42,961 nt of DNA from Oligoflexia bacterium (GTDB lineage: Bacteria > Bdellovibrionota > UBA1018 > CAIMNF01), in NCBI GenBank assembly GCA_903845155.1, contig CAIMWN010000276.1:1-42961 (forward strand), written 5' to 3'. Made by a program: the position numbers and the translations under genes. Each line of letters starts with the position of its first letter. Position 1 is the stretch's first letter. Of this stretch, positions 32,721-41,145 are shown in pieces. Under the pieces are notes generated by a model. That model was not told the origin of the DNA, made no database searches, and was given only the letters and a program-made list of their open reading frames with translations.

Positions 32721-33376
32721 AAAATTATTTAATCAACTTAGGATTCGTCGCGGCACTCATCACCATCACCATCACCGCGCCTGTCGCGCTTGCAGTAAGC
32801 ACTCCACCGAGTGGAATTACCCTAGCGCCATTTTACAAAGAAAATACAAGCTATACCATCCTCGCCCGACCAGGGCGGATCAGTCACTTTGTACATATTG
32901 ACCTCAATCCCACCAGCGGTTTTGCAAAGGGTGCGGGTTACCGCTTTCAATATTCATTGGGCATGACCCAAGTTGATTTGGGGACTCAATATTTACGAGG
33001 AGGTCTCAGAAATTTTTCTCCTGAACCCAGTTACACCGATGGCTCGAATTCTTTTTTAGATCAGAACCATTCTGCAACTTCGCCTTGGTCGCTCGCTACC
33101 GCTGAACTCGGGTTTTCAGTACGAGGCCGGATTTTTCCTTACGCAGAACGGGATTGGATTCAATATGCACGTGTGTCGGTAGGATATGGCGCACTAAAAG
33201 ATGAAACTGCAAATTCAAATTATCCCGGGTATATTTTTGGCGTAGAAGCTGGCCTTCAGCGCGCCATGAACTCCCGGTTTTCTTATGCTCCCTACCTTGC
33301 GTGGCGTTTTGGATCGCTCGCTTCTGTTCCGCTTTCGAGCATTGTGCTTGGGGTGGGTATTGGATTTGGGGGATGA
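32717..33376 (+). CDS. Secreted protein, probably an outer-membrane beta-barrel
   Basis: A 219-residue protein with a signal peptide (about 1-26, ending ALAV). The mature chain alternates short amphipathic strands with aromatic ends (GAGYRFQYSLGMTQVDLGTQ; ATAELGFSVRGRIFPYAERD; ARVSVGYGALKD) and finishes with SSIVLGVGIGFGG, the pattern of small eight- to ten-stranded barrels. The ATGA overlap with the TolC-like gene shows co-translation. Family unknown; this looks like the terminal gene of a four-gene envelope operon. Confidence 0.7.
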   Translation: MKNYLINLGFVAALITITITAPVALAVSTPPSGITLAPFYKENTSYTILARPGRISHFVHIDLNPTSGFAKGAGYRFQYSLGMTQVDLGTQYLRGGLRNFSPEPSYTDGSNSFLDQNHSATSPWSLATAELGFSVRGRIFPYAERDWIQYARVSVGYGALKDETANSNYPGYIFGVEAGLQRAMNSRFSYAPYLAWRFGSLASVPLSSIVLGVGIGFGG

Positions 33377-33384
33377 GTGAGCAT

Positions 33385-33418
33385 AAAAAAATGGTGACCG
33401 AGACAAGCTCAGCCACCA
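33385..33418 (-). terminator. Intrinsic terminator of the dockerin-protein gene
   Basis: On the minus strand TGGTGGCTGAG (33418-33408), a five-base loop and CTCGGTCACCA (33402-33392) make an 11-bp stem with two G-U pairs, followed by seven T (plus-strand A 33391-33385). It lies 48 bases after the stop at 33466. On the plus strand the same pairs become A-C, but a TTTTT run follows, so weak termination of the convergent operon is also possible. Confidence 0.78.
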
Positions 33419-33465
33419 AAATTTTTACCTTTAATTTGATCAATCAAACCAGATTCAAAGTATTA

Positions 33466-34260
33466 CTAATTGCACTTGCCTAAAATAGCATTTTTAAGCG
33501 CTTGAACATCATTTTCATCCACTGTTCCATTTCCATCCACATCGCCAGTAATCAACAAATTAGAGCATGCCCGAATGGCCGCTTTTCCATTGATATAAGT
33601 TTGTAATAAGGCAACGTCAATTGCGCTTAATTTGCCATCACAATTCATATCACCACGAAGTGTCGCTCCGGGTACCGATTTTGCAGGACAAAGCACTTGG
33701 GCCGCTGAAGAAGTACTAGATGGTGACGCTAATGGGAAATAAGCACTGCCAGTTCCATAGCCAGAAGCGGGTTGTGCTGGCACTGGAGTACTGGTCGGAG
33801 CAGCAGTCATCGGCTTAGGGGTAGCAAGCGGAATACCTGCACCACTCGCGTTGCCATTCCCTGCAACCGAACCGCCAAGAACGCACTGATCAACTTGTTT
33901 ACCTGATCCGTCTGGGACCTGCGTATATCCAGGGCTACAGATCGCAGATTGCAAAGGAGTGGTCACTTGAGCACTCTTGTCTGACCAGCCTTCTAAATGA
34001 CATTGATCTTTTCCTGGAACATGACACAACAGTACTCGGAAACAACTGATACCCATCGGCGGTGCAATAGATGGGCAATGTAAATCGCCCGCACTAAAAC
34101 CCATCGAGCTTCCGCCCTTCTGTCCATTTTGACTGCTCACCAGTTCGCAACCCATGGGAGTCCCTTGGGTCACCACTGGGCAAACAAATGTGCCAGCATG
34201 GACGCTTCTTATTCCCAATGCACACAAAACTAAAAATACCGAACTCAATTTATTCATCAT
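33466..34260 (-). CDS. Secreted protein with a C-terminal type I dockerin
   Basis: A 264-residue protein: signal peptide (about 1-22, ending VHAG), a Cys-rich region to about 135, a Pro/Thr/Ala-rich linker (about 140-190, MTAAPTSTPVPAQPA) and a complete dockerin. Repeat one is RGDMNCDGKLSAIDVALLQT (202-221) and repeat two GDVDGNGTVDENDVQALKNA (239-258); both have the D-x-D/N-x-D/N-G calcium loop and the following helix. Dockerins bind cohesin domains; in cellulosomes they dock enzymes, but isolated dockerins occur widely outside cellulolytic bacteria. No cohesin is in the window. The layout (signal, Cys domain, Pro/Thr linker) parallels secreted proteins A and B. Confidence 0.85.
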   Translation of the reverse strand: MMNKLSSVFLVLCALGIRSVHAGTFVCPVVTQGTPMGCELVSSQNGQKGGSSMGFSAGDLHCPSIAPPMGISCFRVLLCHVPGKDQCHLEGWSDKSAQVTTPLQSAICSPGYTQVPDGSGKQVDQCVLGGSVAGNGNASGAGIPLATPKPMTAAPTSTPVPAQPASGYGTGSAYFPLASPSSTSSAAQVLCPAKSVPGATLRGDMNCDGKLSAIDVALLQTYINGKAAIRACSNLLITGDVDGNGTVDENDVQALKNAILGKCN

Positions 34261-34446
34261 TTCCCCTCATTTAATGGTTAGTGTTTAACAATAACAAGGA
34301 AGATAGAGGGTGTAAATGCGTCAAAAAAGTGGTCACGCATAGTTAAACAAAGTTAATTTAATCTATTTTAAAAAAGTCAAAAAAATGTGAATTTCTTGCT
34401 TCTATTTCTCAATCACGGTAGACTCTGCCCTGATTTAGGAGGCTCG

Positions 34447-34857
34447 ATGAATAAAACTTTTTTGTTAATTCTATTTCTGCTTTCCTCTCCCTCTCAAGCT
34501 TCGCACTTTAGCGGAAACGTCGTTACGCCTCCCCTCACCATTAGTGTGAAAGACTTATCCGGTAAAATTACGGAATACCCTCTGCCCAAAGAAGATGACA
34601 TTTGGGGAGAGCTTGATGGAAGTTCCATTCACCTTGCTCGTGGCGGATTATTTGCGGATTGTGAGGGCCCTTATTTAGGCGAACTCGCCTCTGACTTCGC
34701 CATCACTCTCCAAGGCGAGAACGATTTAAAAAAGACAGTCGTTTTTTCTCCCGGTACGAAGAATCGAAAAGTTGAAGTTCGCGGAGAATGTGGAAATGGG
34801 GCCGCCCTGATCAAAGAATTTTACATTGCGAGCTCATTTAATCCGTCTATCAAATAA
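34447..34857 (+). CDS. Small secreted protein of unknown function
   Basis: About 136 residues from the ATG at 34447, chosen because a perfect AGGAGG (34437-34442) lies four bases upstream and the protein then opens with a clean signal peptide (MNKTFLLILFLLSSPSQASH). The mature chain is probably beta-rich, with two cysteines in FADCEGPYLG and RGECGNGAAL. No family is recognised. It converges with the prolyl oligopeptidase gene (seven bases between stops). Confidence 0.78.
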   Translation: MNKTFLLILFLLSSPSQASHFSGNVVTPPLTISVKDLSGKITEYPLPKEDDIWGELDGSSIHLARGGLFADCEGPYLGELASDFAITLQGENDLKKTVVFSPGTKNRKVEVRGECGNGAALIKEFYIASSFNPSIK

Positions 34858-34864
34858 GAGAAAA

Positions 34865-37066
34865 CTATTTCACGAGCCCTAGGGTAGTGAGCATAAACCC
34901 AAAATACTGGGCTGCATCTTCATTCGCGCCCTCATAGGTCCCGTCATGATCACCTTGATCGGCTCCCAGTACGGTCAGTAACAAAGGATTGCTACTCTTC
35001 CGAATGACTCTGAGCTTTGCCACAAACTTCACGCCTTCGCTGAACATTACATTCTCATCATCCAGCGCTGCACGCACATAAAGTGGTGGATAATCGAGCG
35101 CCCGAATATTATCTTGCGGTGAAAGTGGTAGCATCCAATTAAAATCATTTACGTCTCTGGGGTTTCCGTGGAGGTCCCATTCCAGTTTAGTGAAAGGGAT
35201 CTGAGGATTAAGCATGGAGCCAATATAATCCGTGAAGCCCATATGAATCACTGCGGAACCCCAATAGTCTGGAAACATGGAAATCATATTACCGATAATA
35301 AACCCGCCTGCACTATAGCTACTGATTGCGATCCATTTTTTCTTCGTCACACCAAACCGCACTAAATATTCCGCACCTGCAATGAAATCCTCAAGCACAT
35401 GAAGCCGGCTCTGATAACGGCCGCCTAGGTACCAATGAAGCCCCAAATCTCCCCCACCGCGAACATGTGCAATGGCGATGATCATTCCACGGTCCATCAA
35501 ACTAGTGGCGGTGTTGAACGTAAACCCATGTCCATAATTCAAATCATAATCTGAGCCGTAACAACCGTAAGCAACATAATGCACGGGATGCGGCTTTGAA
35601 AAGTCTAAGCCCTTTTTGTAAACCAAGGTGAGCGGCACTTGAGTTCCATCCCGGGAGGGATAAGCGTACTGTTTTGCAGTATAAGCATCAATATTGAGGT
35701 GTGGCAGCTTCACTTCGTTCGCTTTTTTGAGCCCATGGGTGCGATCAAAACTGTAAAGGACTTCAGGGACGAGGACACTCCTTTTTATGATTCGGGCACG
35801 AGTATTAAGGTACTCAGAAGTATTGGAAGTATGATGCGGCAGTATCGATAGCCCATACGACGCTTCGTTAAAGGTGAGCGTTTTAAGTAAATGAAAATCG
35901 AGATCGGTGATTTCAATTTTCTCATTCCCTTCCAGGGTCCTTCTGACGAGTAATACAAAATTTTCGAATAAATTCACAGAGTCGATATCAGAATCACGTT
36001 GGCCGTGAAGCAGCGGCAAAACTTTTTGTGAATCGTCGACGTCTTGAATTTCATACAAGCTGTAAAAATCTTCATTTCCGTTAGTCCGAATGATAAAACG
36101 ACCATGGTCGTGATCTGCAAACGAAAAACGAAGTGTAGCTTCTGGCACGAGCAATTTGAGCGAGGGCGGAGAAATTGGGTTTGCCAGCAACCCCGATGCA
36201 CCGAGTGCGTATACTTCATGATGCGCGTAGGATGAAACGCCAATCAAGAAATACAAGTCATCTTGACTCTTCATCAACTCAACAGTCGACCGTTCATTCG
36301 TTTGGGTAAAAACAACAAACACGCGTGTGTTTGGATTCAAAGCTTCACGAATGAGCACGCGAGAGGTGCTCGCCTGCGAATGGTTAATCGTGTGAAGAAA
36401 AGCCTTACTATCGGGAGTCCACTCCACATTGAATTCCTCTGTGGGCGCTTCTTTCGTAATTTCCACTAGTCGACGAGATGCGGAATGATAAATAAACACT
36501 CGACTTTTCAGATGTGCTTGCATGAAGATCACTGCCTTTTCATGATCAGGGCTGATCCGGAACTCAGTAATAGTAAAGGCCCCCAGGCCTTGTGGAAGAT
36601 CTGCACCTAAACGAGTGGAAAACTCTGCCGGATTGAAGAAAACTTCTTTTTTAACTCCACCCGGAAGATAGCGCACAATTGCATTTTCTGAACCTGGCGC
36701 AGGCCCTAACTGATATTGATATCCATCGAGTTCGCGCGGAATTGCTGCTGAAAGGAGGGTATAATCTTTATGCTTAAATTCTTTTAGTAAGATATTTGAA
36801 ATGTCGGTTTTGGAATGGATGAATTGTTCAAACCATTGAGCGGTATAAGCATTCTCTTCGTCCACATAAGTAGTGAGTGCGCTCGGAATTGCCCGACCTG
36901 GGTAGGTATCCATCCAATGAAAAGGATCACTCCACGTATGCGAACCTATTTGAACTGAATAAGGAACTTGAGAAGGAATGGGTTCACGCACAGTTGATGC
37001 AATTTCGTAACTCGAAGCCACATTCGCCATCAGTAATAAAATGGAAAAAGTCCCAATCCAGCGCAT
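34865..37066 (-). CDS. Prolyl oligopeptidase family serine peptidase (S9A), exported
   Basis: A peptidase of about 733 residues from the ATG at 37066, which gives a good signal peptide (MRWIGTFSILLLMANVASSY); the open frame reaches 37114. Counting from that upstream ATG, the N-terminal beta-propeller spans roughly 90-450 and the alpha/beta-hydrolase domain follows, with nucleophile S601 in SSYSAGGF, Asp 685 or 686 in RAALDDENV and His 723 in GDHDGTYEG. The motif around the nucleophile is S-Y-S-A-G-G, one residue different from the common G-G-S-x-G-G. These enzymes cut short peptides after proline. It probably works in the periplasm or outside, consistent with protein-degrading habits. Confidence 0.88.
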   Translation of the reverse strand: MRWIGTFSILLLMANVASSYEIASTVREPIPSQVPYSVQIGSHTWSDPFHWMDTYPGRAIPSALTTYVDEENAYTAQWFEQFIHSKTDISNILLKEFKHKDYTLLSAAIPRELDGYQYQLGPAPGSENAIVRYLPGGVKKEVFFNPAEFSTRLGADLPQGLGAFTITEFRISPDHEKAVIFMQAHLKSRVFIYHSASRRLVEITKEAPTEEFNVEWTPDSKAFLHTINHSQASTSRVLIREALNPNTRVFVVFTQTNERSTVELMKSQDDLYFLIGVSSYAHHEVYALGASGLLANPISPPSLKLLVPEATLRFSFADHDHGRFIIRTNGNEDFYSLYEIQDVDDSQKVLPLLHGQRDSDIDSVNLFENFVLLVRRTLEGNEKIEITDLDFHLLKTLTFNEASYGLSILPHHTSNTSEYLNTRARIIKRSVLVPEVLYSFDRTHGLKKANEVKLPHLNIDAYTAKQYAYPSRDGTQVPLTLVYKKGLDFSKPHPVHYVAYGCYGSDYDLNYGHGFTFNTATSLMDRGMIIAIAHVRGGGDLGLHWYLGGRYQSRLHVLEDFIAGAEYLVRFGVTKKKWIAISSYSAGGFIIGNMISMFPDYWGSAVIHMGFTDYIGSMLNPQIPFTKLEWDLHGNPRDVNDFNWMLPLSPQDNIRALDYPPLYVRAALDDENVMFSEGVKFVAKLRVIRKSSNPLLLTVLGADQGDHDGTYEGANEDAAQYFGFMLTTLGLVK

Positions 37067-37166
37067 TTTTTTTAAATTATCGCAGCTTCTCGGCCCTGAC
37101 AACTCAATTCCCACTCATTAAAATTTCTTAACTTGCACCCCAATTTAGGCCGTCTGAACGCCCGAC

Positions 37167-38618
37167 TTAGTCGTGGCTTGGGCGGCCCATGAGTTGGTTA
37201 TACGCATTGAATGCGGCCGACTTGTAAGCCTCAGCTAACGTAGGATAATTAAACACGCTTCTAATGAAATACCTTAAATCGCCCTCAAGCTGCATGACTG
37301 CTTGGCCAATGTGAATTAAATCGGCGGCATTATCTCCGATAATATGAACACCTAAAATTTTCATGGTCTCTTTGTGAACCAGGATTTTCAACATCCCCCA
37401 CTCATCACCTACAATTTGACCGCGCGCAATTTCTTTGTAACGAGCCCGGCCGACGACAAAGGGAATATTTTTTTGCATGAGTTCTTCTTCGCTCATGCCA
37501 ATCGTGGAGATTTCAGGGATCGTATAAATTCCGTACGGGTAAACTTCAAATCCACTCAATTGTTCATTCAATTTAAATGCATCACAAACCGCAATTCTAC
37601 CCTGCTCCATACTGGTGGACGCGAGCGCCGGAAACCCGATGACATCACCGACGGCATAAATCCATGGTACCTCAGTAGCATACGTAGAATTCACCTTCAG
37701 TTGTCCACGTGCATCGGCTTTCAGCCCCACCTTTTCCAATTGAAGTTGATCTGTATTTCCTTGTCTTCCCATGGCCACTAAACAAACTTCAGCTTCGAGG
37801 ACTCTGCCGGTAGAAAGGGTAATTTTCACGCCATTCGGTAATACTTCAAACTGCTTGGCTTCCGCTTCCAGAACTAGATCCATCCCGAGGCTGACAAAAC
37901 GATCCACCATATGGAAAACAATTTCGCGATCTACAGTATTCAAAATTTCTTTTCGCTTATCTACTAATATAACTTTCGTTCCTGCTGCCTGAAAAATACT
38001 AGCAAACTCGCAACCAATAATTCCCGCGCCGAGAACCACCATCGTCTTAGGAGTATGGGTCAGCCCGATTACCGACGTACTGTCGATCACCCTGGTTCCG
38101 TCGACCTTGCAATAGCCCGGTGATATGGGGCGAGCACCCGATGCAATAATTGCGATTTTAGTCTTAAGAGTACTAGTCGTGCCATCATGATGAACAACCT
38201 GAAGCTCATGATCTCCATTAAATTTACCTTCACCCAAGAACGTATGAACCTGGTTTCGCTCAAGCTGGTGTTCCACAATTTTTGATTCGTTTTCAATCAC
38301 CCGCTCTTTTCGTCGCAAGAGGCGATTCATATCTGGAAGTTCAACGTCGGTGAGATCGCATACAAAACTGCCCTGATCCATGCGACCCAATATACCTTTA
38401 GACCCAAGCGACCAACGATAAACGGACTCTCTGAGTGATTTCGACGGAAGGGTTCCCCAGTGAACACAACCTCCACCCATTTTTTCGTATTTTTCAATAA
38501 GTGCGACACTCTTGCCAGATTTCGCAGCTTGAACGGCGGCACGCTGACCTCCTGGGCCTGAACCAATGACGACTAAATCAAAATCGTACTGCTGACCACC
38601 GGTGCTAATGACACTCAT
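37167..38618 (-). CDS. sthA: Soluble pyridine nucleotide transhydrogenase (SthA-like flavoprotein)
   Basis: A 483-residue flavoprotein disulfide-reductase-fold enzyme. The FAD site GSGPGGQRAA is at 19-28, and a second Rossmann site (VVLGAGIIGCEFASIF) binds NAD(P). The region GGGCVHWGTLPSK (48-60) keeps one cysteine (C51) but has Thr where dihydrolipoamide dehydrogenase has its second redox Cys, which is the SthA pattern (E. coli GGGCTHxGTIPSK). SthA balances NADPH and NADH in the cytoplasm. It is the last gene of a three-gene operon, three bases after the CpaF gene. Confidence 0.9.
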   Translation of the reverse strand: MSVISTGGQQYDFDLVVIGSGPGGQRAAVQAAKSGKSVALIEKYEKMGGGCVHWGTLPSKSLRESVYRWSLGSKGILGRMDQGSFVCDLTDVELPDMNRLLRRKERVIENESKIVEHQLERNQVHTFLGEGKFNGDHELQVVHHDGTTSTLKTKIAIIASGARPISPGYCKVDGTRVIDSTSVIGLTHTPKTMVVLGAGIIGCEFASIFQAAGTKVILVDKRKEILNTVDREIVFHMVDRFVSLGMDLVLEAEAKQFEVLPNGVKITLSTGRVLEAEVCLVAMGRQGNTDQLQLEKVGLKADARGQLKVNSTYATEVPWIYAVGDVIGFPALASTSMEQGRIAVCDAFKLNEQLSGFEVYPYGIYTIPEISTIGMSEEELMQKNIPFVVGRARYKEIARGQIVGDEWGMLKILVHKETMKILGVHIIGDNAADLIHIGQAVMQLEGDLRYFIRSVFNYPTLAEAYKSAAFNAYNQLMGRPSHD

Positions 38619-38621
38619 AAT

Positions 38622-39794
38622 TTAAGCTGCTTTTTTATCGGCTTCCTTCATTTTCACGTACCAGTCAGGTGCCGCGAATTTGTCTCTCGTGAACGGAAGG
38701 CGATTGGTTTCAATTTCGTGCATGAAGGAAGGAATATACCCTGTAGGAATGAATTCTCCAACAATTTTTCCATCCTGTGTTCTACCTCGTTGAATAAATT
38801 TGTAAATGTCATGAATGACGTAACGTCCGAAATCATCCACTTCAGGAATCACTTCACTGATATTGGTAATTTTACGCGTACCATCGGCTAGCCGTTTAAT
38901 TTGAACCACAATGTGAATTGCTGAAGCGATCTGTCTTCGGATGGCCGCAGGTGGAACATTGGATTCCCCCATCATGGCCAAGGTTTCAAGCCTCACCAAT
39001 GCATCATAGGGCGTATTCGCATGTGCGGTTCCCATAGATCCTCCGTGACCGGTATTCATGGCGCTAATGAGGTCGAGGGCTTCGGGGCCGCGAACCTCAC
39101 CCACCACAATTCGGTCAGGGCGAAGCCTGAGTGCCGAACGAATCAAATCACGAATGGTAACTGCGCCATTCCCATTCTCATCACCATGCTTGGTTTCAAA
39201 AAACACCACGTGATCGGTATTAATTTTCAATTCAGATGAATCCTCAATCACGAGGACGCGCTGATTATTGGGAATGCGTGACCCTAAAACGTTTAAGAGT
39301 GTGGTTTTACCTGAACCGGTCCCACCCGAGATAATGGTGTTCTTAGCAAGAAAGATGCATACATCTAAGAATCGTGCGGCTTCTTTAGTTACTGAACCGC
39401 GATTAATCAGATCGACAAAAGTGGGATTGCCTTTTTGGAACTTACGAATCGACATCGTCGTACCCTTGCGAGAACAAGGCGGCAAAACTGCACAAATCCG
39501 GCTTCCATCGGGAAGTCTTGCGTCGAGCGTCGGATGATCTTCATCAATTCTTCTACCCACAAACTGGGCAATATTTCTTACTGCTGCTTGCAAGGCCTGT
39601 TCATCTCGAAAAAAGGCGGGAGTTTTTTCAATCAAGCCTTTCCGTTCAATAAAAATTTCTTGGGGTCCATTGATCATGACCTCCGATACACTGTCGTCTG
39701 CCAAATAGGCGGTCACAGGACTAAGAAAGGTCCCGATCGAGTCTTCAAAAACAGTGCTATCTTTTTTAACATCACTCATCGGTGACCCCGCCAT
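38622..39794 (-). CDS. CpaF/VirB11-family secretion ATPase (orphan)
   Basis: A 390-residue type II/IV secretion ATPase. Walker A GGTGSGKT lies at 157-164, and the blocks RIVVGEVRGPEALDLISAMN and TGHGGSMGTAHANT are the Walker B and His-box regions of the CpaF/TadA group. CpaF hexamers power tight-adherence (Flp) pilus assembly. Here no tad, rcp or prepilin gene is near; the neighbours are a cupredoxin-like protein upstream (TAATG overlap) and SthA downstream. Start at 39794, coupled to the upstream stop; an internal ATG at 39779 is possible. Its machinery may be elsewhere in the genome. Confidence 0.88.
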   Translation of the reverse strand: MAGSPMSDVKKDSTVFEDSIGTFLSPVTAYLADDSVSEVMINGPQEIFIERKGLIEKTPAFFRDEQALQAAVRNIAQFVGRRIDEDHPTLDARLPDGSRICAVLPPCSRKGTTMSIRKFQKGNPTFVDLINRGSVTKEAARFLDVCIFLAKNTIISGGTGSGKTTLLNVLGSRIPNNQRVLVIEDSSELKINTDHVVFFETKHGDENGNGAVTIRDLIRSALRLRPDRIVVGEVRGPEALDLISAMNTGHGGSMGTAHANTPYDALVRLETLAMMGESNVPPAAIRRQIASAIHIVVQIKRLADGTRKITNISEVIPEVDDFGRYVIHDIYKFIQRGRTQDGKIVGEFIPTGYIPSFMHEIETNRLPFTRDKFAAPDWYVKMKEADKKAA

Positions 39795-40552
39795 TATTTT
39801 TCGAAATTCGATTCGTTGTTACTCTTATCGCCATGCTCTTCTTCTTGGTCTTGATCTTCACTATCGGCTTTGCTTACGGAAACAGAGGCGGGCAAACGAC
39901 CCACATCAATCTCTTTCACCATCACGATCCCTTTTGCTCCATTCATAGGGCATGAAAAGGCAAAGCTTCCGCTTTGATCAGGAGTAAAAGTGATCTCTTC
40001 GATTTTTTGGCTATGAATTTGCCTGCGAACGCCAAAAGCATCGAGCATAAAACACTGTGATTTTGCTGAAGCACCGGTGACATAGATTTTTACAGGCACC
40101 CCTTGGGTGACAAATACGGTAGAAGGAAAGAAGCCAAGATCATTCGCGATGATGGCCACCTCTTGATAAACTTTTCTTTTCGCCAAGGTTCTCGTCCACG
40201 CTTTAGGAAGAACGCCGTGATCAGTGGGCGCAACGGTTGCAACCGTCGCGGGCCCACGATTCGAGGTGCCCCCTTCAGCAACCGATGCAGGAGATCTGCC
40301 ATGAGACCCATTATTTTCAAAACTAGCTTCAGAGATGGGGGCCAAGGGTACCGCTCTCAAAACCTTTTGCGATTTTTTCGATTTCGTATTTTCCTTACTC
40401 CATCGCGATACTGCATCCATGTTTTCATTCTCACTCGTCGACATCATCATTTCGCTCGCTTCTTGATCCGAATTGGCGAAAGCCGAAATCGGCATGAGCA
40501 CAGATTTCGACACGATTAAAAAAACAGCCACTATTTGAAATGAGTTCATCAT
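39794..40552 (-). CDS. Exported cupredoxin-like protein with altered metal ligands
   Basis: About 252 residues from the ATG at 40552, preceded by GAGGAAA; the open frame reaches a TTG at 40579. The signal peptide ends near ISAFANS; a long polar, Ser/Asn-rich region follows. Counting from that TTG, residues 140-222 form a cupredoxin fold: VYQEVAIIANDLGFFPSTVF, then VPVKIYVTGASAKSQCFMLD, and SGSFAFSCPMNGAKGIVMV. The position normally holding the first copper-ligand His (in H-x-F) is Cys 176; C210 and M212 remain. The tail is acidic (EDQDQEEEHGD). Copper binding is therefore uncertain. It opens the operon with cpaF and sthA. Confidence 0.75.
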   Translation of the reverse strand: MMNSFQIVAVFLIVSKSVLMPISAFANSDQEASEMMMSTSENENMDAVSRWSKENTKSKKSQKVLRAVPLAPISEASFENNGSHGRSPASVAEGGTSNRGPATVATVAPTDHGVLPKAWTRTLAKRKVYQEVAIIANDLGFFPSTVFVTQGVPVKIYVTGASAKSQCFMLDAFGVRRQIHSQKIEEITFTPDQSGSFAFSCPMNGAKGIVMVKEIDVGRLPASVSVSKADSEDQDQEEEHGDKSNNESNFEK

Positions 40553-40784
40553 ATTTTCCTCATAGAGCGTGTCGGACAAAACCGGGCAAAAGTTGAATTT
40601 CCTAAAGATAACATAGTGAAAGCGTCAAACTTTGATCGTACGTGCACCAGACACATTTTGAATTTTTTCCCGAGACCGATCTTTTCACACAGGTATAGTG
40701 TACTCAAAAACAAGGGGCAAGCTTTTGTTATGTAATGATTATTTAATAATTGATCGCTGACACAATCCTGGCATAGACCTTGTA

Positions 40785-40799
40785 TATAATAGAAACAGT
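40785..40799 (+). promoter_or_regulatory. -10 element abutting the start of the 40800 gene (likely leaderless)
   Basis: A perfect TATAAT (40785-40790) is followed by nine bases and the ATG at 40800, predicting a leader of about three bases. No ribosome binding site precedes the ATG. The -35 is unclear (GCATAG/GACACA-like sequence), but TG four bases upstream of the -10 box may help. Confidence 0.5.
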
Positions 40800-41120
40800 A
40801 TGTTGAAACACCAAGAGAATGTCATCGATCTAGTAGCAGAAAGAAACAAGCGGGGTAGCGCCCAACACGATCCGTATTATCAGGTACGGATTGGCAGAAT
40901 GAATAAGATTGAACTCCTCGAAGAGATGGTTCGCTTTCAAGAAGAGCGTTCATCCAAAGGGAATCTCAGTCTTACCATGATGGTTCGGGGCCGTATCCTA
41001 TTCAGTGCACTTGAAAGGTGCGCTGAAACAGATGAGTTGCGTTTACTCGCCAGCTCATACCGCCGTCATCTTGAGCATGAAATCGATCTTAGCATGAAAA
41101 AACCGAGCCAGAATCAGTAA
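40800..41120 (+). CDS. Small protein of unknown function
   Basis: A 106-residue cytoplasmic protein, charged and mostly helical: IGRMNKIELLEEMVRFQEER, then LSLTMMVRGRILFSALERCA and LASSYRRHLEHEID. No signal peptide, membrane segment or known domain is seen. Alternating hydrophobic and charged residues suggest a helical bundle or coiled-coil dimer. Its ATG stands directly behind a perfect -10 element. It is convergent with phoH, separated by a short hairpin. Function unknown. Confidence 0.7.
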   Translation: MLKHQENVIDLVAERNKRGSAQHDPYYQVRIGRMNKIELLEEMVRFQEERSSKGNLSLTMMVRGRILFSALERCAETDELRLLASSYRRHLEHEIDLSMKKPSQNQ

Positions 41121-41127
41121 GTAAAAC

Positions 41128-41145
41128 GGGTGGCGCAAACCACCC
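41128..41145. terminator. Small hairpin between convergent genes
   Basis: GGGTGG (41128-41133) pairs with CCACCC (41140-41145) around the loop CGCAAA. No U-tract follows on either strand, so any termination would be inefficient or factor-assisted. It overlaps the phoH stop codon by one base. Confidence 0.4.

Noticed and set aside
32710-32901. Frame containing a run of histidines (THHHHHHR)
   Set aside because: It is an out-of-frame reading of the ACCATC repeats in the signal peptide of the barrel-like protein, not a His-rich metal-binding protein.
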